A stretch of DNA of 64,000 nucleotides from Phycisphaeraceae bacterium (GTDB lineage Bacteria > Planctomycetota > Phycisphaerae > Phycisphaerales > UBA1924): the NCBI GenBank assembly GCA_020639195.1, contig JACKHB010000003.1, forward strand, positions 372,001 to 436,000, read 5' to 3'. This document shows positions 25,930 to 35,292 of this stretch, piece after piece. The position numbers and the translations under genes are program-made. A model generated the notes under the pieces. It saw only the letters and a program-made list of their open reading frames with translations, made no database searches and was not told where the DNA came from. Numbering within the stretch: the stretch's first letter is position 1; each line of letters starts with the position of its first letter.

Positions 25930-26937
25930 CTACAACTGCCCGGTGTCGATCTCCGGCCCGTCAAAGTCGCGCCCGAGCGCTCCGCCGCGAGTCCAGCGAA
26001 TCCGGCCATCGACTCGATCTCCCACGGCTTGATCTTCGAGAGCCGGTGGCTCCCAAGGCGCGGGACGATAGTAGAACGTGGTCGGGGACGGAGTCTGAGG
26101 CAAACTCGGTTTCCAGCCGCGGTTCGACTCGCCGACCGCCCGCACGTCTACGCGTCCATCCGCGAAGAGGATCGGCACCCGCGCTTCCCTGTACGCGAAG
26201 AACGCCGCTCGCTGTCCGTAGTACCACGAGAATCGCTCGTGCATCAGCACCTTCTCGGATGGGAATACGCAGGTCGAATAGCGCCGAGGAACAATCTGGG
26301 TCTGCGAGGCAATGGAATAGGTCCGGTGATCGACGGCTTGGGTGAGCCGGAACATCCGATCCGTACCTTCTTCGGGCGCCCACCACGTCGGACCCATCTC
26401 ATAGGAGGACGTGTACGGCCAGCGGAGACAGTCGTTCTCTTCGCAGGGAAGCACCGACGTGTCGTACGGGTCCTCGCGCCACCTCTGCAGCGCGTCGTCA
26501 CCCGGGCTCGCCGTCCACGACGCGAGCATGTCCTCGCCGAGGAACTCCAGCAGCGGCAGATGCACAAACTCGGGCTGGACCAGCCAGCTGCTGATCGGCA
26601 GAATGTCCTCTCGACCATCCAATCGCCTCAGCATGTCCACGGCCTGCGCAGCATGCGACGAGAGCCCACCGCGAAGTCGCTGAGCCTCGAGATCCGCATA
26701 CTCGCTGTGGCCATGGGTCGCGCTCCAGGTGTACCCGGGCACCGCGTCGTCGCGTTCGAGCACGTGAGCCCGTATCCCATCCCCAAAGCGTTTGAGGTTC
26801 GCGATCGACTGCGCCAGCCCCGCGTTGCGCCGGGCATCGGCCATGAGCCCGACCAAGCCCAATCCCAACATGGCCGCGACAGCGAGCGCCACCACGAGAT
26901 CGATGATCGTGAATCCGCGTCCGGCCTTCGGATGCAT
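25930..26937 (-). CDS. prepilin-like secreted protein (copy 2), Asp at position +5
   Basis: A 335-residue paralogue of the next gene, with the same prepilin signal (GRGF|TIIDLVVALAVAAML), the same NAGL.QSIANLKRFGDGIRA segment after the helix and the same C-terminal IRWTRGGALGRDF...TGQL ending. The central sections differ. Asp again stands where Glu5 is expected. The ATG at 26937 has GGAGAG upstream; an ATG 12 nt earlier is also in frame. It is probably a minor pseudopilin of a type II secretion-like or pilus-like system; no assembly ATPase or prepilin peptidase is visible in the window. Confidence 0.8.
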   Translation of the reverse strand: MHPKAGRGFTIIDLVVALAVAAMLGLGLVGLMADARRNAGLAQSIANLKRFGDGIRAHVLERDDAVPGYTWSATHGHSEYADLEAQRLRGGLSSHAAQAVDMLRRLDGREDILPISSWLVQPEFVHLPLLEFLGEDMLASWTASPGDDALQRWREDPYDTSVLPCEENDCLRWPYTSSYEMGPTWWAPEEGTDRMFRLTQAVDHRTYSIASQTQIVPRRYSTCVFPSEKVLMHERFSWYYGQRAAFFAYREARVPILFADGRVDVRAVGESNRGWKPSLPQTPSPTTFYYRPAPWEPPALEDQAVGDRVDGRIRWTRGGALGRDFDGPEIDTGQL

Positions 26938-27118
26938 GGATCTCTCCATGGCCGTCAAGCGTATCGACCGATGCGTCCGGGCGGAAGGGGCCACCTCTGC
27001 CGTCAGAAGACCCTGGGGGGCTCTCATATAGTTAATCAAGTCCATGGGCCGCGACGACCCGGTGCTCTCTAAACTGTGAAACCCGGGCCTGAGAAACCGC
27101 ACGAGTGGAGAAGCCGGC

Positions 27119-28798
27119 ATGATGACCTCCTCGCACCGCCGCTTGTGTTGCGTGTGGAACAGCGCGACCCTGCTCGCGCTCGCATCCGGCCATTCGAGCG
27201 CGGGACCGGTCCGGTTCGAGGCCATTGCTCTTTCCGGCGATCCTGCTCCCATCGCCGGGGCCACGTTTGCGTCCTTCGACGCCCCCCGGTTCGCCGGCGT
27301 CGGTGTCCAGTTCTGGGCCGCGCTGGAATCCGACGGCAGCGCACCGGCGTCGGGCCTGTTCTTGGCCTCACCAGTCGATGCCCGCCTCGTCCAAGGGGAC
27401 GCCGTCGAGTGGATACCCGAGCCGACCACGCTCGACGCCATCCCCCTCGCCGCGGCCGGCCCGACCGGGGTCCTGGTCGCCGGGACCGTTGCGGATCTCG
27501 GGGAGATCCGGTCCGGATTCGAGGCCAGCCACATAGGGCTGTTCCAGACCCATGGCCCCGTGGTCGAGACCCTCCTGCAGAAGAACCAGCCCGCGCCGGG
27601 CCTGCCCGAGCCGCTCCTGCTTCGCAACGTCTACACCCCGTCGCTGAGCGCCTCCGGCCGTGTGGCGGCACTCGCGTCCATCTTCCCTGAGAGTTCCAGC
27701 GACCAGCGCACGGGCATCTGGTCCGACCGCTCCGGCGACCTGACGCTGGAGTACTTCGCGGGCGATGTCATCAGCGATCCCGCGGGCGATGTCACGCTTC
27801 GACACATCGCCAACCCGGTCTTTCTTCCGGACCACGCGCTTGCCTTCCGGGCCACGCTTGAATCCCAATCGTTCCCTGAGCAGGACTATGCGTTGATCAG
27901 CGATTCGCCCGGAGTCGCGCAGATCATCACCCGGCGCGGAGACATCGCGCCCGGGACCGATCGCGCATTCGAAGAGCTCGACGTCGCGCCCGCGGCCTCG
28001 GCCGACGGCGCGCTCGCGTTCTGGGCTCGTGTCGTGCCCGACGACGGTGCCAACACGGGCATCTGGTCCACGAGGCCCGGTCTCCTGTCCCTTGAGGTGC
28101 TGGAAGGGCAGGCGGCACCGGGCGCCCAGCCCGCCACGTTCGGCTCGTTCTCGCGAGCTGTGCAAATCAACGACAGAGGAGAGCTCGCCTTCTGGGCCGC
28201 CGTCGACGACGCGCCTGGACAGGAGTGGGGCATCTGGTCGGACGCGCGGGCCGACGCGCTCCGCCCGGTCGTCCGTCGCGGCCAGGCCCTTTATGGCCTG
28301 GATCCCGAGATCACCGTTGGCATCATCTCCGATCCGATTCTCGACCCGCGAGGCCAGCTCTTCGCGTTTGCCACCCTCACTGGCCCGGGGGTGACGCCAG
28401 ACACCGACCGTGCCCTGCTCTTTCAGGACACCGCGGCCCGCCTCAACGTCCTCGTTCGTGAGGGTGATGTACTCGACGTCCGGGGTGACGGGTCCGACCT
28501 TCGGACCGTCGCCGAGGTGATCTTCGACTCGGGCCACATCCACTCGGGCCACGCGCAAGTCGATGACGACCGGCGGCTCCTCGTGATCGTCCGATTCGCG
28601 GACGATTCGACCGGGCTGTTCCGCCTCGCAATTCCCGCGCCCACGGACATCGACGGCGACGGTGACACCGACTCAGACGACTACTTCGCATTTCTTGACG
28701 ACCTGGCGGGCCGGTCGGGTGATGGCGACTTCAATAGGGACGGTGCCTTTGACGTGGCCGACTACCTCGCGTTCCTCGACGCCTTGACCGAAGGCTAG
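27119..28798 (+). CDS. secreted protein with C-terminal dockerin-like repeat
   Basis: A 559-residue exported protein. A probable signal peptide (about 1-28, ending SSAG) precedes a long beta-rich domain with a recurring pattern around GIWS (GIWSDRSGD, GIWSTRPG, GIWSDARAD), consistent with beta-propeller or choice-of-anchor repeats common in planctomycetes. Residues 508-557 hold a dockerin type I-like pair of calcium loops (DIDGDGDTDSDDYFAFLDDL and DFNRDGAFDVADYLAFLDAL). Such tails often act in surface attachment in Phycisphaerae. The ATG at 27119 has GGAG 8 nt upstream. The ligand or substrate is unknown. Confidence 0.78.
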   Translation: MMTSSHRRLCCVWNSATLLALASGHSSAGPVRFEAIALSGDPAPIAGATFASFDAPRFAGVGVQFWAALESDGSAPASGLFLASPVDARLVQGDAVEWIPEPTTLDAIPLAAAGPTGVLVAGTVADLGEIRSGFEASHIGLFQTHGPVVETLLQKNQPAPGLPEPLLLRNVYTPSLSASGRVAALASIFPESSSDQRTGIWSDRSGDLTLEYFAGDVISDPAGDVTLRHIANPVFLPDHALAFRATLESQSFPEQDYALISDSPGVAQIITRRGDIAPGTDRAFEELDVAPAASADGALAFWARVVPDDGANTGIWSTRPGLLSLEVLEGQAAPGAQPATFGSFSRAVQINDRGELAFWAAVDDAPGQEWGIWSDARADALRPVVRRGQALYGLDPEITVGIISDPILDPRGQLFAFATLTGPGVTPDTDRALLFQDTAARLNVLVREGDVLDVRGDGSDLRTVAEVIFDSGHIHSGHAQVDDDRRLLVIVRFADDSTGLFRLAIPAPTDIDGDGDTDSDDYFAFLDDLAGRSGDGDFNRDGAFDVADYLAFLDALTEG

Positions 28799-28875
28799 CC
28801 CGACTCTCGGGGACACCATTTGATCGGCCCGCCCCACGACGCGGCGTTCGCTTCCGCCCGAATATCCTTGATCCA

Positions 28876-30288
28876 ATGTCCAGTCGCGAGCCGGGCCGCC
28901 GGCTTCTGATTCACTCCGGGGCCTTCCGCGACGCCTCCCTGAAGAGCGAGGAGCGGCGCGCGATCGCCGTCATGCTGCTCATCGCGATGATCTCCGTTCC
29001 GGTCCTGGCCTTTACGGACTTCCGGCCGGTCGATTCGAGGCTCAAGATCGTCGGATCCCTTGCCGGCCTGGCGTTGCTGGCGATCCAGATGGTCTCGGTC
29101 ATGCAGGCCAGGCGCGCCCGCCGGACCGGACGGGACATGCCGGAGGGAACCCGGGTTCTCTTTGTCGCGATCGAGTGCTCGATTCCCACCGCCGCCATTC
29201 TGGCCAACATCCGGCTTGGAACTCTGCCTCCGTACACGGCGTTGACCGCGCCTCCAATCCTCGCCTACGGCGTGCTGATTACGCTCACAACCCTGCGCCT
29301 TCGCCCGGCGCTCTGCGTGCTGGGGGGAGTCGTCGCCGCGGCGGGATACATCTCCCTTGTGTTGCTCGTGGCGAGCGATCCCGCCGCTCGCTTGACCACG
29401 GATGACTGGCCAGTGGTGGGCTTTGTGATGGCGCCCTTGCTCTTGCTGGTCACGGGAGTCGCGGCCGCGTGGGTCGCCAGAGAGATTCGAGGGCATGTGG
29501 AGGCGGCGCTGGAAGAGGCGGAAGCCCATCGCCGGATGGAGCGGTTGGAGCACGAGATTGGCATCGCCCGGACCATCCAGCAGGCCCTGCTGCCGAGCGG
29601 TCCTCCCAGGGTGGCCGGCTATGACATCGCAGGCTGGAATCGGCCCGCCGACCAGACCGGAGGAGACTATTACGACTGGCAGTGCTTGCCGGACGGCCGC
29701 TGGATCATCTCGCTGGCGGACGTGAGCGGCCATGGCCTCGGGCCCGCGCTGGTCACGGCGGCGGCCCGGGCCTACGTCCGGGCGAGCAGTGCGCACCATC
29801 CCGACCTCGGTTCGCTGGCCTCTCATGTCAATCAACTGCTCGCCGCCGACCTCCCCGAGGGTCGCTTTGTCACGATGGCAAACGTGGTGCTTGACCCCCG
29901 AGGCGGACCGTGCGCACTGCTGTCCGCGGGGCACGGCCCGATCGCGCTGCATCGGGCCTCAACCGGCGAGGTCCAGCAACTCCTGCCGCAGGACCCTCCA
30001 TTGGCCGTGGTTCCCGATTCTCGGTTCGGCCCGGCGCAGACCATCGACCTGATGCCCGGCGACCTGCTCGCCCTTGTGACCGACGGCTTTGTCGAGTGGT
30101 CCCGGGCCGTTGAGCCGGATCGCAGAGATCCGTTCGGCGTCGATCGGCTGCACGAATCGCTCCATCGACACTCCGCCCTCGCATCCGCCGACCTGATTCG
30201 GGCCTTCGTCGCGGACGTCTCGGCGTTCGCGGCCGGTGTTCCTCAGCAAGATGACCTGACGATTGTCGTCATTCGCCGGACGAACTGA
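28876..30288 (+). CDS. membrane-anchored SpoIIE/PP2C-type protein phosphatase
   Basis: A 470-residue protein. The N-terminal half (about 28-205) has roughly six hydrophobic segments, then a short coiled linker (about 205-235), then a PP2C-like SpoIIE phosphatase domain (about 240-470). Phosphatase marks include ARTIQQALLP, PADQTGGDYYDWQ (metal-binding Asp), LADVSGHGLGPALV, LSAGHGP, and the closing DDLTIVVIRR. It should dephosphorylate an anti-sigma-factor antagonist or similar partner in response to a signal felt at the membrane. The target is not in this window. Its last 20 nt overlap the end of the convergent RND gene. Confidence 0.88.
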   Translation: MSSREPGRRLLIHSGAFRDASLKSEERRAIAVMLLIAMISVPVLAFTDFRPVDSRLKIVGSLAGLALLAIQMVSVMQARRARRTGRDMPEGTRVLFVAIECSIPTAAILANIRLGTLPPYTALTAPPILAYGVLITLTTLRLRPALCVLGGVVAAAGYISLVLLVASDPAARLTTDDWPVVGFVMAPLLLLVTGVAAAWVAREIRGHVEAALEEAEAHRRMERLEHEIGIARTIQQALLPSGPPRVAGYDIAGWNRPADQTGGDYYDWQCLPDGRWIISLADVSGHGLGPALVTAAARAYVRASSAHHPDLGSLASHVNQLLAADLPEGRFVTMANVVLDPRGGPCALLSAGHGPIALHRASTGEVQQLLPQDPPLAVVPDSRFGPAQTIDLMPGDLLALVTDGFVEWSRAVEPDRRDPFGVDRLHESLHRHSALASADLIRAFVADVSAFAAGVPQQDDLTIVVIRRTN

Positions 30289-33200
30289 CGCTGTCGTGTC
30301 CCTCCGCGCCGCGTTTGGAGGTGAGTCCCAGGTCGTACAGGACTGAGTACAGGCATGGAATCACGAGCAACACGAGCACGGTGGAGGCGGCGAGGCCGAA
30401 CACGATGCTGATGGCGATGGGGATCAACACCTGGGCCTGCAGGCTGCGTTCGGCCAACAACGGCAGGAGCCCCGCTATCGTCGTCAGCGATGTCAGCATG
30501 ACGGCCCGGAACCGCAGTCTGCTCGCGGCCCCGGCCGCCGCCTCGATCGATTCGCCCCCATCTCTTTTCTGCTTGAGGAACTCAACGAGCAGGATCGAGT
30601 CGTTCACCACCACGCCAGCGAGCGAGATGAACCCCAGCATGCTCGGCAGGCTCAATTGCACGCCCATGAGGATGTGGCCCCACACCACGCCGATGAGGGA
30701 AAACGGGATCGCCACCATCACCACCAGCGGCTCGATGTAGCTCCGAAACTGGAAGCTCAGGATGACAAACACGCCGATGAGTCCGGCGCCGAGCGACATC
30801 ATCATCGAGCGCTGCGTCTGTCCCCCCTCTGCCGTCTCTCCCTCAAAGTCCACTCGCAGGCCGGGATGCGCGGCTCTGAGCCTGGGCAACAACTCGCGCT
30901 TGAGTGTGGCGAAGATCTCCGACGTGTTCGCGATCCGCTCGTCGACATCGCCCCGAAGCGTCACGGACCGCTCACCATCGACGCGCGCGATTCTGGCCCA
31001 TCCGCGCTCCTCAGATACCGTCGCGACCGCATCGAGGGGCGCCTGCTGACCGTCGGCAAGTGTGAACGCGAATCCATCGAGATCCGCCACGCTGTCGCGC
31101 CCTTCTGCCGAAGCGACAACGTCGATTTTCAGCGTCTCTCCGTCCACCTGCACGTGGGCGGCGGTCTGTCCGTGGTACGCAGCGCGGAGTTGCCTCGCCA
31201 TCGTGGCCGCGTCGAGGTCCAACCCCAGAGCGCCGGCGCGAGCCTCGACCCGATACTCGGTCTTGCCCGGTCTGAGATCATCGCTGAGGTTGGACGTCCC
31301 GTCGAACCTCGCAAGCCAATTCCGCGTGGTTGTCGCCGCCTGCTTGAGCGTTCCCAAGTCGCCGCCACGAAACACGATCTCGATCGCCCGCCCGGACGGC
31401 CCGAGCGTGGGCTCGAGAAAGGTCAAAGCGATGGCGTCGGGAATCTCGCCGACTTCCTCCCGCCAGGCGGCGAGCACATCATCGACCCGCACCGATCGCT
31501 TCTCGGCGCTCAGAAGATCCACGGTGATGGTCGCCACGTGCGCACCATTCTCGAACGCATCGGCATTCTGATCGAATCGCACGTACGACCGAGCAACCAG
31601 CGGCTCCCCGCCGGGCTGCGGGGCGAATCGCTCGTTCACCCGCCCGAGCGCGCCCGCGATTCGCTCCACCGTGGACTCGGTGCGTTCCAAGGGTGTGCCC
31701 TGAGCCATCAGCACACGGGCCTCCACGACGTCTCCGTCGAGGCTCGGGAAGGCCTGGAACTTGAGCAGCCCGCCGGCGACCATTCCCATGGAAAGCAAGA
31801 ACACACCCACGACGCAGCCGACGGTCAGGTACCGCCACCTGAGCAGTGCATCAACCGGCCGTCCCACAAGCCGCTCTTTCGTCCATTCGATGGCCGCGTC
31901 CACCCGGGCACGAGCCCGCCCCGCCCTCGATGGGTCGTACGACCGCATGCTGTGTCCCAGGTGGGCGGGCAGGATGCAGAGCGCTTCAACGAGGCTGACC
32001 ATGAGCACGAGGATCAGGATGATCGGAACGACTCGAAGAACCTTGCCGATGTCACCCGAGATCAGCGCCAGGGGTCCCAGCACGCACACGGTGGTCAGGA
32101 AGGAGGCCAGCACGCCGGGGAGCACCTCGGTGACTCCGTCCACCGCAGCCCGCATGCCCGACTTTCCCTGCACCCGATGCGTTGCGATGTTCTCCGTCAC
32201 CACGATGGCGTCGTCCATCAGCAGGCCCAATGCGAGCAACAGCCCGACCATGGTCATCATGTTGATGGTGAGGTCCAGATGCGGCATGAAGTACATCGCC
32301 CCGAGGAACGACACCGGCAATCCCGCGGCGACCCAGAATGAGAGGCGGAAGGCGAAGAACAGCCACATGGCCAGGAACACGAGGAGCATGCCCTGCCACC
32401 CGTTCGTGAGCAGCAGGTCGAGCCTTCCCTTGACCAGCACGGAGATGTCTTGTGTGACGTCGAATCGCATGGACGGGAATCGCGACCGCTCCTCGCGGAG
32501 CAGCGCCTTGACGGCGTCGGCGACCCGAATCGTGTCCTCAGAGCCCGTCTTCTTGACGCGCAGAAGTCCGGCCCGCACTCCGCCGACCTCGATCTTGTCC
32601 TCTTCCCGCTCGAAACCCTCGACCACGCGCCCGAGGTCGCCCAGCGTGATCTCGGCGCCCCCCGGCCTCGAGACGACGACGAGTCGCTCGAGCTCCCGCG
32701 CGCTGCGGCGTTCCTCTGTGAACCGAACCACGAACTCACCGTCCTCCGAGTCGATCGTCCCCGCGGGAGAGTCGATGCTTTGCCGCTCGAGGATCCCGGC
32801 CACGTCAGACACACTCAGGCCCAGGCCGCGCAGCGTGACCGGATCCAGTTCAACACGAAGCTGCTGATCCGAGAAGCCTTCGAGATCAACCAATGAGACG
32901 TCTTCAAGAGACTGGATTCGACCCTTGACGGCCTCGCAGAACTCCCTGAGTTCCGGGGGAGGAAGCGGGCCGGAGACGATCACCGCCAGCACGATGTCGG
33001 TCGTTCCCAGCTGCGTGATGACCGGATCTTCCGCGTCGTCCGGAAAGTCATCGATCGCAGACACCTCTTGCTCGATGTCGCTGCGAAAGGTCTGGAAGTT
33101 CCCTCCCGCGGCGAGCTCGATCGTCACCGAGCCGACGCCCTCTCTCGCATCGCTGCGCACTTCCTCGACCCATTCGACGCCGTCGACGGCGTCGATGATT

Positions 33201-33391
33201 CGGCGGCAGATCGTCTGATCGACCTCTTCGGCCGTGGCTCCCGGATAGGCCACCCTCACCTCGATCTGCCGAGCGTCGAACTCCGGAAAGGTCTCCCTGC
33301 GCAGCGTGGGTGCGGCGATCGCGCCCATCGCGATCAGGATCAACATGAGCAGGTTCGCGGCGGTGGGATGGCCCGTAAAGAACCGGATCAT
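30269..33391 (-). CDS. RND family efflux transporter permease
   Basis: A 1040-residue proton-driven efflux pump of the HAE/RND type in the inner membrane. The N-terminal helix (MIRFFTGHPTAANLLMLILI) is followed by a large periplasmic domain, a helix bundle with GLLLALGLLMDDAIVVTENI (the proton-relay Asp-Asp pair), a second periplasmic domain and a final bundle (VLLVIPCLYSVLYD). The length and duplicated layout fit the family. The start overlaps the stop of the adaptor gene as ATGA, so adaptor and pump are co-translated. No TolC-like outer membrane factor is next to them. Confidence 0.93.
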   Translation of the reverse strand: MIRFFTGHPTAANLLMLILIAMGAIAAPTLRRETFPEFDARQIEVRVAYPGATAEEVDQTICRRIIDAVDGVEWVEEVRSDAREGVGSVTIELAAGGNFQTFRSDIEQEVSAIDDFPDDAEDPVITQLGTTDIVLAVIVSGPLPPPELREFCEAVKGRIQSLEDVSLVDLEGFSDQQLRVELDPVTLRGLGLSVSDVAGILERQSIDSPAGTIDSEDGEFVVRFTEERRSARELERLVVVSRPGGAEITLGDLGRVVEGFEREEDKIEVGGVRAGLLRVKKTGSEDTIRVADAVKALLREERSRFPSMRFDVTQDISVLVKGRLDLLLTNGWQGMLLVFLAMWLFFAFRLSFWVAAGLPVSFLGAMYFMPHLDLTINMMTMVGLLLALGLLMDDAIVVTENIATHRVQGKSGMRAAVDGVTEVLPGVLASFLTTVCVLGPLALISGDIGKVLRVVPIILILVLMVSLVEALCILPAHLGHSMRSYDPSRAGRARARVDAAIEWTKERLVGRPVDALLRWRYLTVGCVVGVFLLSMGMVAGGLLKFQAFPSLDGDVVEARVLMAQGTPLERTESTVERIAGALGRVNERFAPQPGGEPLVARSYVRFDQNADAFENGAHVATITVDLLSAEKRSVRVDDVLAAWREEVGEIPDAIALTFLEPTLGPSGRAIEIVFRGGDLGTLKQAATTTRNWLARFDGTSNLSDDLRPGKTEYRVEARAGALGLDLDAATMARQLRAAYHGQTAAHVQVDGETLKIDVVASAEGRDSVADLDGFAFTLADGQQAPLDAVATVSEERGWARIARVDGERSVTLRGDVDERIANTSEIFATLKRELLPRLRAAHPGLRVDFEGETAEGGQTQRSMMMSLGAGLIGVFVILSFQFRSYIEPLVVMVAIPFSLIGVVWGHILMGVQLSLPSMLGFISLAGVVVNDSILLVEFLKQKRDGGESIEAAAGAASRLRFRAVMLTSLTTIAGLLPLLAERSLQAQVLIPIAISIVFGLAASTVLVLLVIPCLYSVLYDLGLTSKRGAEGHDSVSSSGE

Positions 33392-34752
33392 CCTCTTGAT
33401 CCTCCCGCATCCCGGGCCAGCCGCGTGCTCGCATCGTCGTCCTTCGTCGCGTGGACCAGAACGCCGTCGGGCGCAGCGCCCGGGTCAGAGATCACCACGA
33501 GTTCTCCCGGCTCGATTCCCGAGGAGACGCACACGAAATCGGACTGCACGAACTCAATCGCGATGGATCGACGCTCCAGCCGTCCGTCCTTGCCAACGAC
33601 GCACACGCGCCCCTGCCTCACGGCCGAGCGAGGCACCACCAGGCGGTCCGATCTGGCCGATCCACGCAGCTCCACCTCGCAGAACGCACCCTCGATCAGT
33701 GCGGGCCGGGTCCCGGGAACGATCTTCTCATACGGCCGATCCACGGCGACGAGGACTCTCGCTGTCCGCGTCTGCGAGTTGAACGCCTCTCGCACCCGGT
33801 CGAACTCCGCATCCCAGCGCGCTGTGGCCGTGCCCACCTCCAGCCGCACCTCCGCGGTCAGGTTCAGCAGACTCCGCAGGGTCTCGAGGTCAAGGGAGGT
33901 CATGTCCAAGCCGTCGACCGAAACGGAACTCAGCAGTGAGCGCAAACTCCCGACGTTCACCTCCGCCTCGACCTCGGTTCGCTCGATCCCCGAAGCCTCT
34001 GTCAGCAGCTCGTTTGCGAGCAGATACTGGCCCACCTGAAGGTCCACCTCCCCCACGCGGCAGTCGAAGGGAGCGGCAATGGTCGTCTTGGACAGATCGA
34101 GCTTCGCGGACGCGAGCTGCGCCTGCGTCACCTTCTTCTGGGCGGCGATCGTCTGCCGCTGCGTGGGGAGCAGCGCGATCGAATTCTTGACCTCCTGCAC
34201 CACGCGCTGCTGCGCCAGCGTCGCTCGGACCCGCTCATCAATCTCGGTCTCGTTCGATGCTCCCTGTCCCGCGGCATCGCGAACGCGCTGTAGATCCGCC
34301 CTGAGAAGCTCGAGAGACGCCTCTTCGATCTCGAGCGATGCCTTGAGATTCGACTCCGAGGCGTCCAGTTCGCGCGACTCGGCATCCAGTTTCTCGGCCT
34401 CGGCCTCCAACTGTGCCACAGCGAGCTCGTATTCCGACGGGTCGATGGTCAGCAGCACGGCGTCTTGCTTGAGCAGGGCGCCCGACCGCAGCTCGGGATG
34501 GATCCACGTCACTCGCCCGGGCACCTCGGCCACGGCCCGCCACACGCGTGCGGGATGCGCCGTGCCGTACCCGATCGCGCGAGGAATCACGTCCATCCGC
34601 TCAGCGACGATCACCCTGAGCGCGATCGCTTCCTCGTCGGTCTCTCGCCGGGTCGGGCCCCGGCGAGACATCACCAGCACCGCCAACATGGCGGCGCCGA
34701 GAACGATGGGAGGCACGATCAGAAGCCGCCGCGAGAGTCGCACACGCGCCAC
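33388..34752 (-). CDS. RND efflux periplasmic adaptor (HlyD-like)
   Basis: A 454-residue membrane-fusion protein linking the RND pump to an outer channel. An N-terminal anchor helix (about 8-30) is followed by the lipoyl half-motif (VPGRVTWIHPELRSGALLKQ), a long coiled-coil hairpin (about 105-220, with SELDASESNLKASLEIEEASL) and beta-barrel domains. The GTG at 34752 is favoured, with GGAGG 8 nt upstream, over the ATG at 34782. It is translationally coupled to the permease. Confidence 0.88.
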   Translation of the reverse strand: MARVRLSRRLLIVPPIVLGAAMLAVLVMSRRGPTRRETDEEAIALRVIVAERMDVIPRAIGYGTAHPARVWRAVAEVPGRVTWIHPELRSGALLKQDAVLLTIDPSEYELAVAQLEAEAEKLDAESRELDASESNLKASLEIEEASLELLRADLQRVRDAAGQGASNETEIDERVRATLAQQRVVQEVKNSIALLPTQRQTIAAQKKVTQAQLASAKLDLSKTTIAAPFDCRVGEVDLQVGQYLLANELLTEASGIERTEVEAEVNVGSLRSLLSSVSVDGLDMTSLDLETLRSLLNLTAEVRLEVGTATARWDAEFDRVREAFNSQTRTARVLVAVDRPYEKIVPGTRPALIEGAFCEVELRGSARSDRLVVPRSAVRQGRVCVVGKDGRLERRSIAIEFVQSDFVCVSSGIEPGELVVISDPGAAPDGVLVHATKDDDASTRLARDAGGSRG

Positions 34753-34948
34753 GTGAGAACCTCCGCGCCCCGGGGTTTGCACCCATTGACATCCAGTCCG
34801 AAATTCTACTGATCGGAGCGCCGAGGCGGCGCCGCCTCAATCCCATGGGTCGCGATTCGAATCGTGCCGACCGTCCCGGTCGCCCACCCCGATTGGCGGT
34901 GGTTGGTCCGTCGAATCGGGCCCGAGGCCTCTCCGCATCATGTGAAAG

Positions 34949-35022
<74 letters not shown>

Positions 35023-35292
35023 TCGGGACGGGATACTAGGCCCTTTCCCGGCCCGGCCCCGGCGCGATCAACTCCCGGGAAGGACAATCGGCAGAGCCGC
35101 CCGAACCGCGAACAATCCGGACGCGAACAGCGTTATCGGGAGGGTGGGCGCCGTCGCAACCCGCGCCGCCGGGGGGAGGTAAGCTGCCGGGAGGACAACC
35201 CTCCGGACGCGGCGCAGCCGGCCGGGCGACGGGCCGATTCCTGAACCCGAAGGGGTCGCGGGGCCGATTGCTGACAGGGAGGCTCAGATCAC

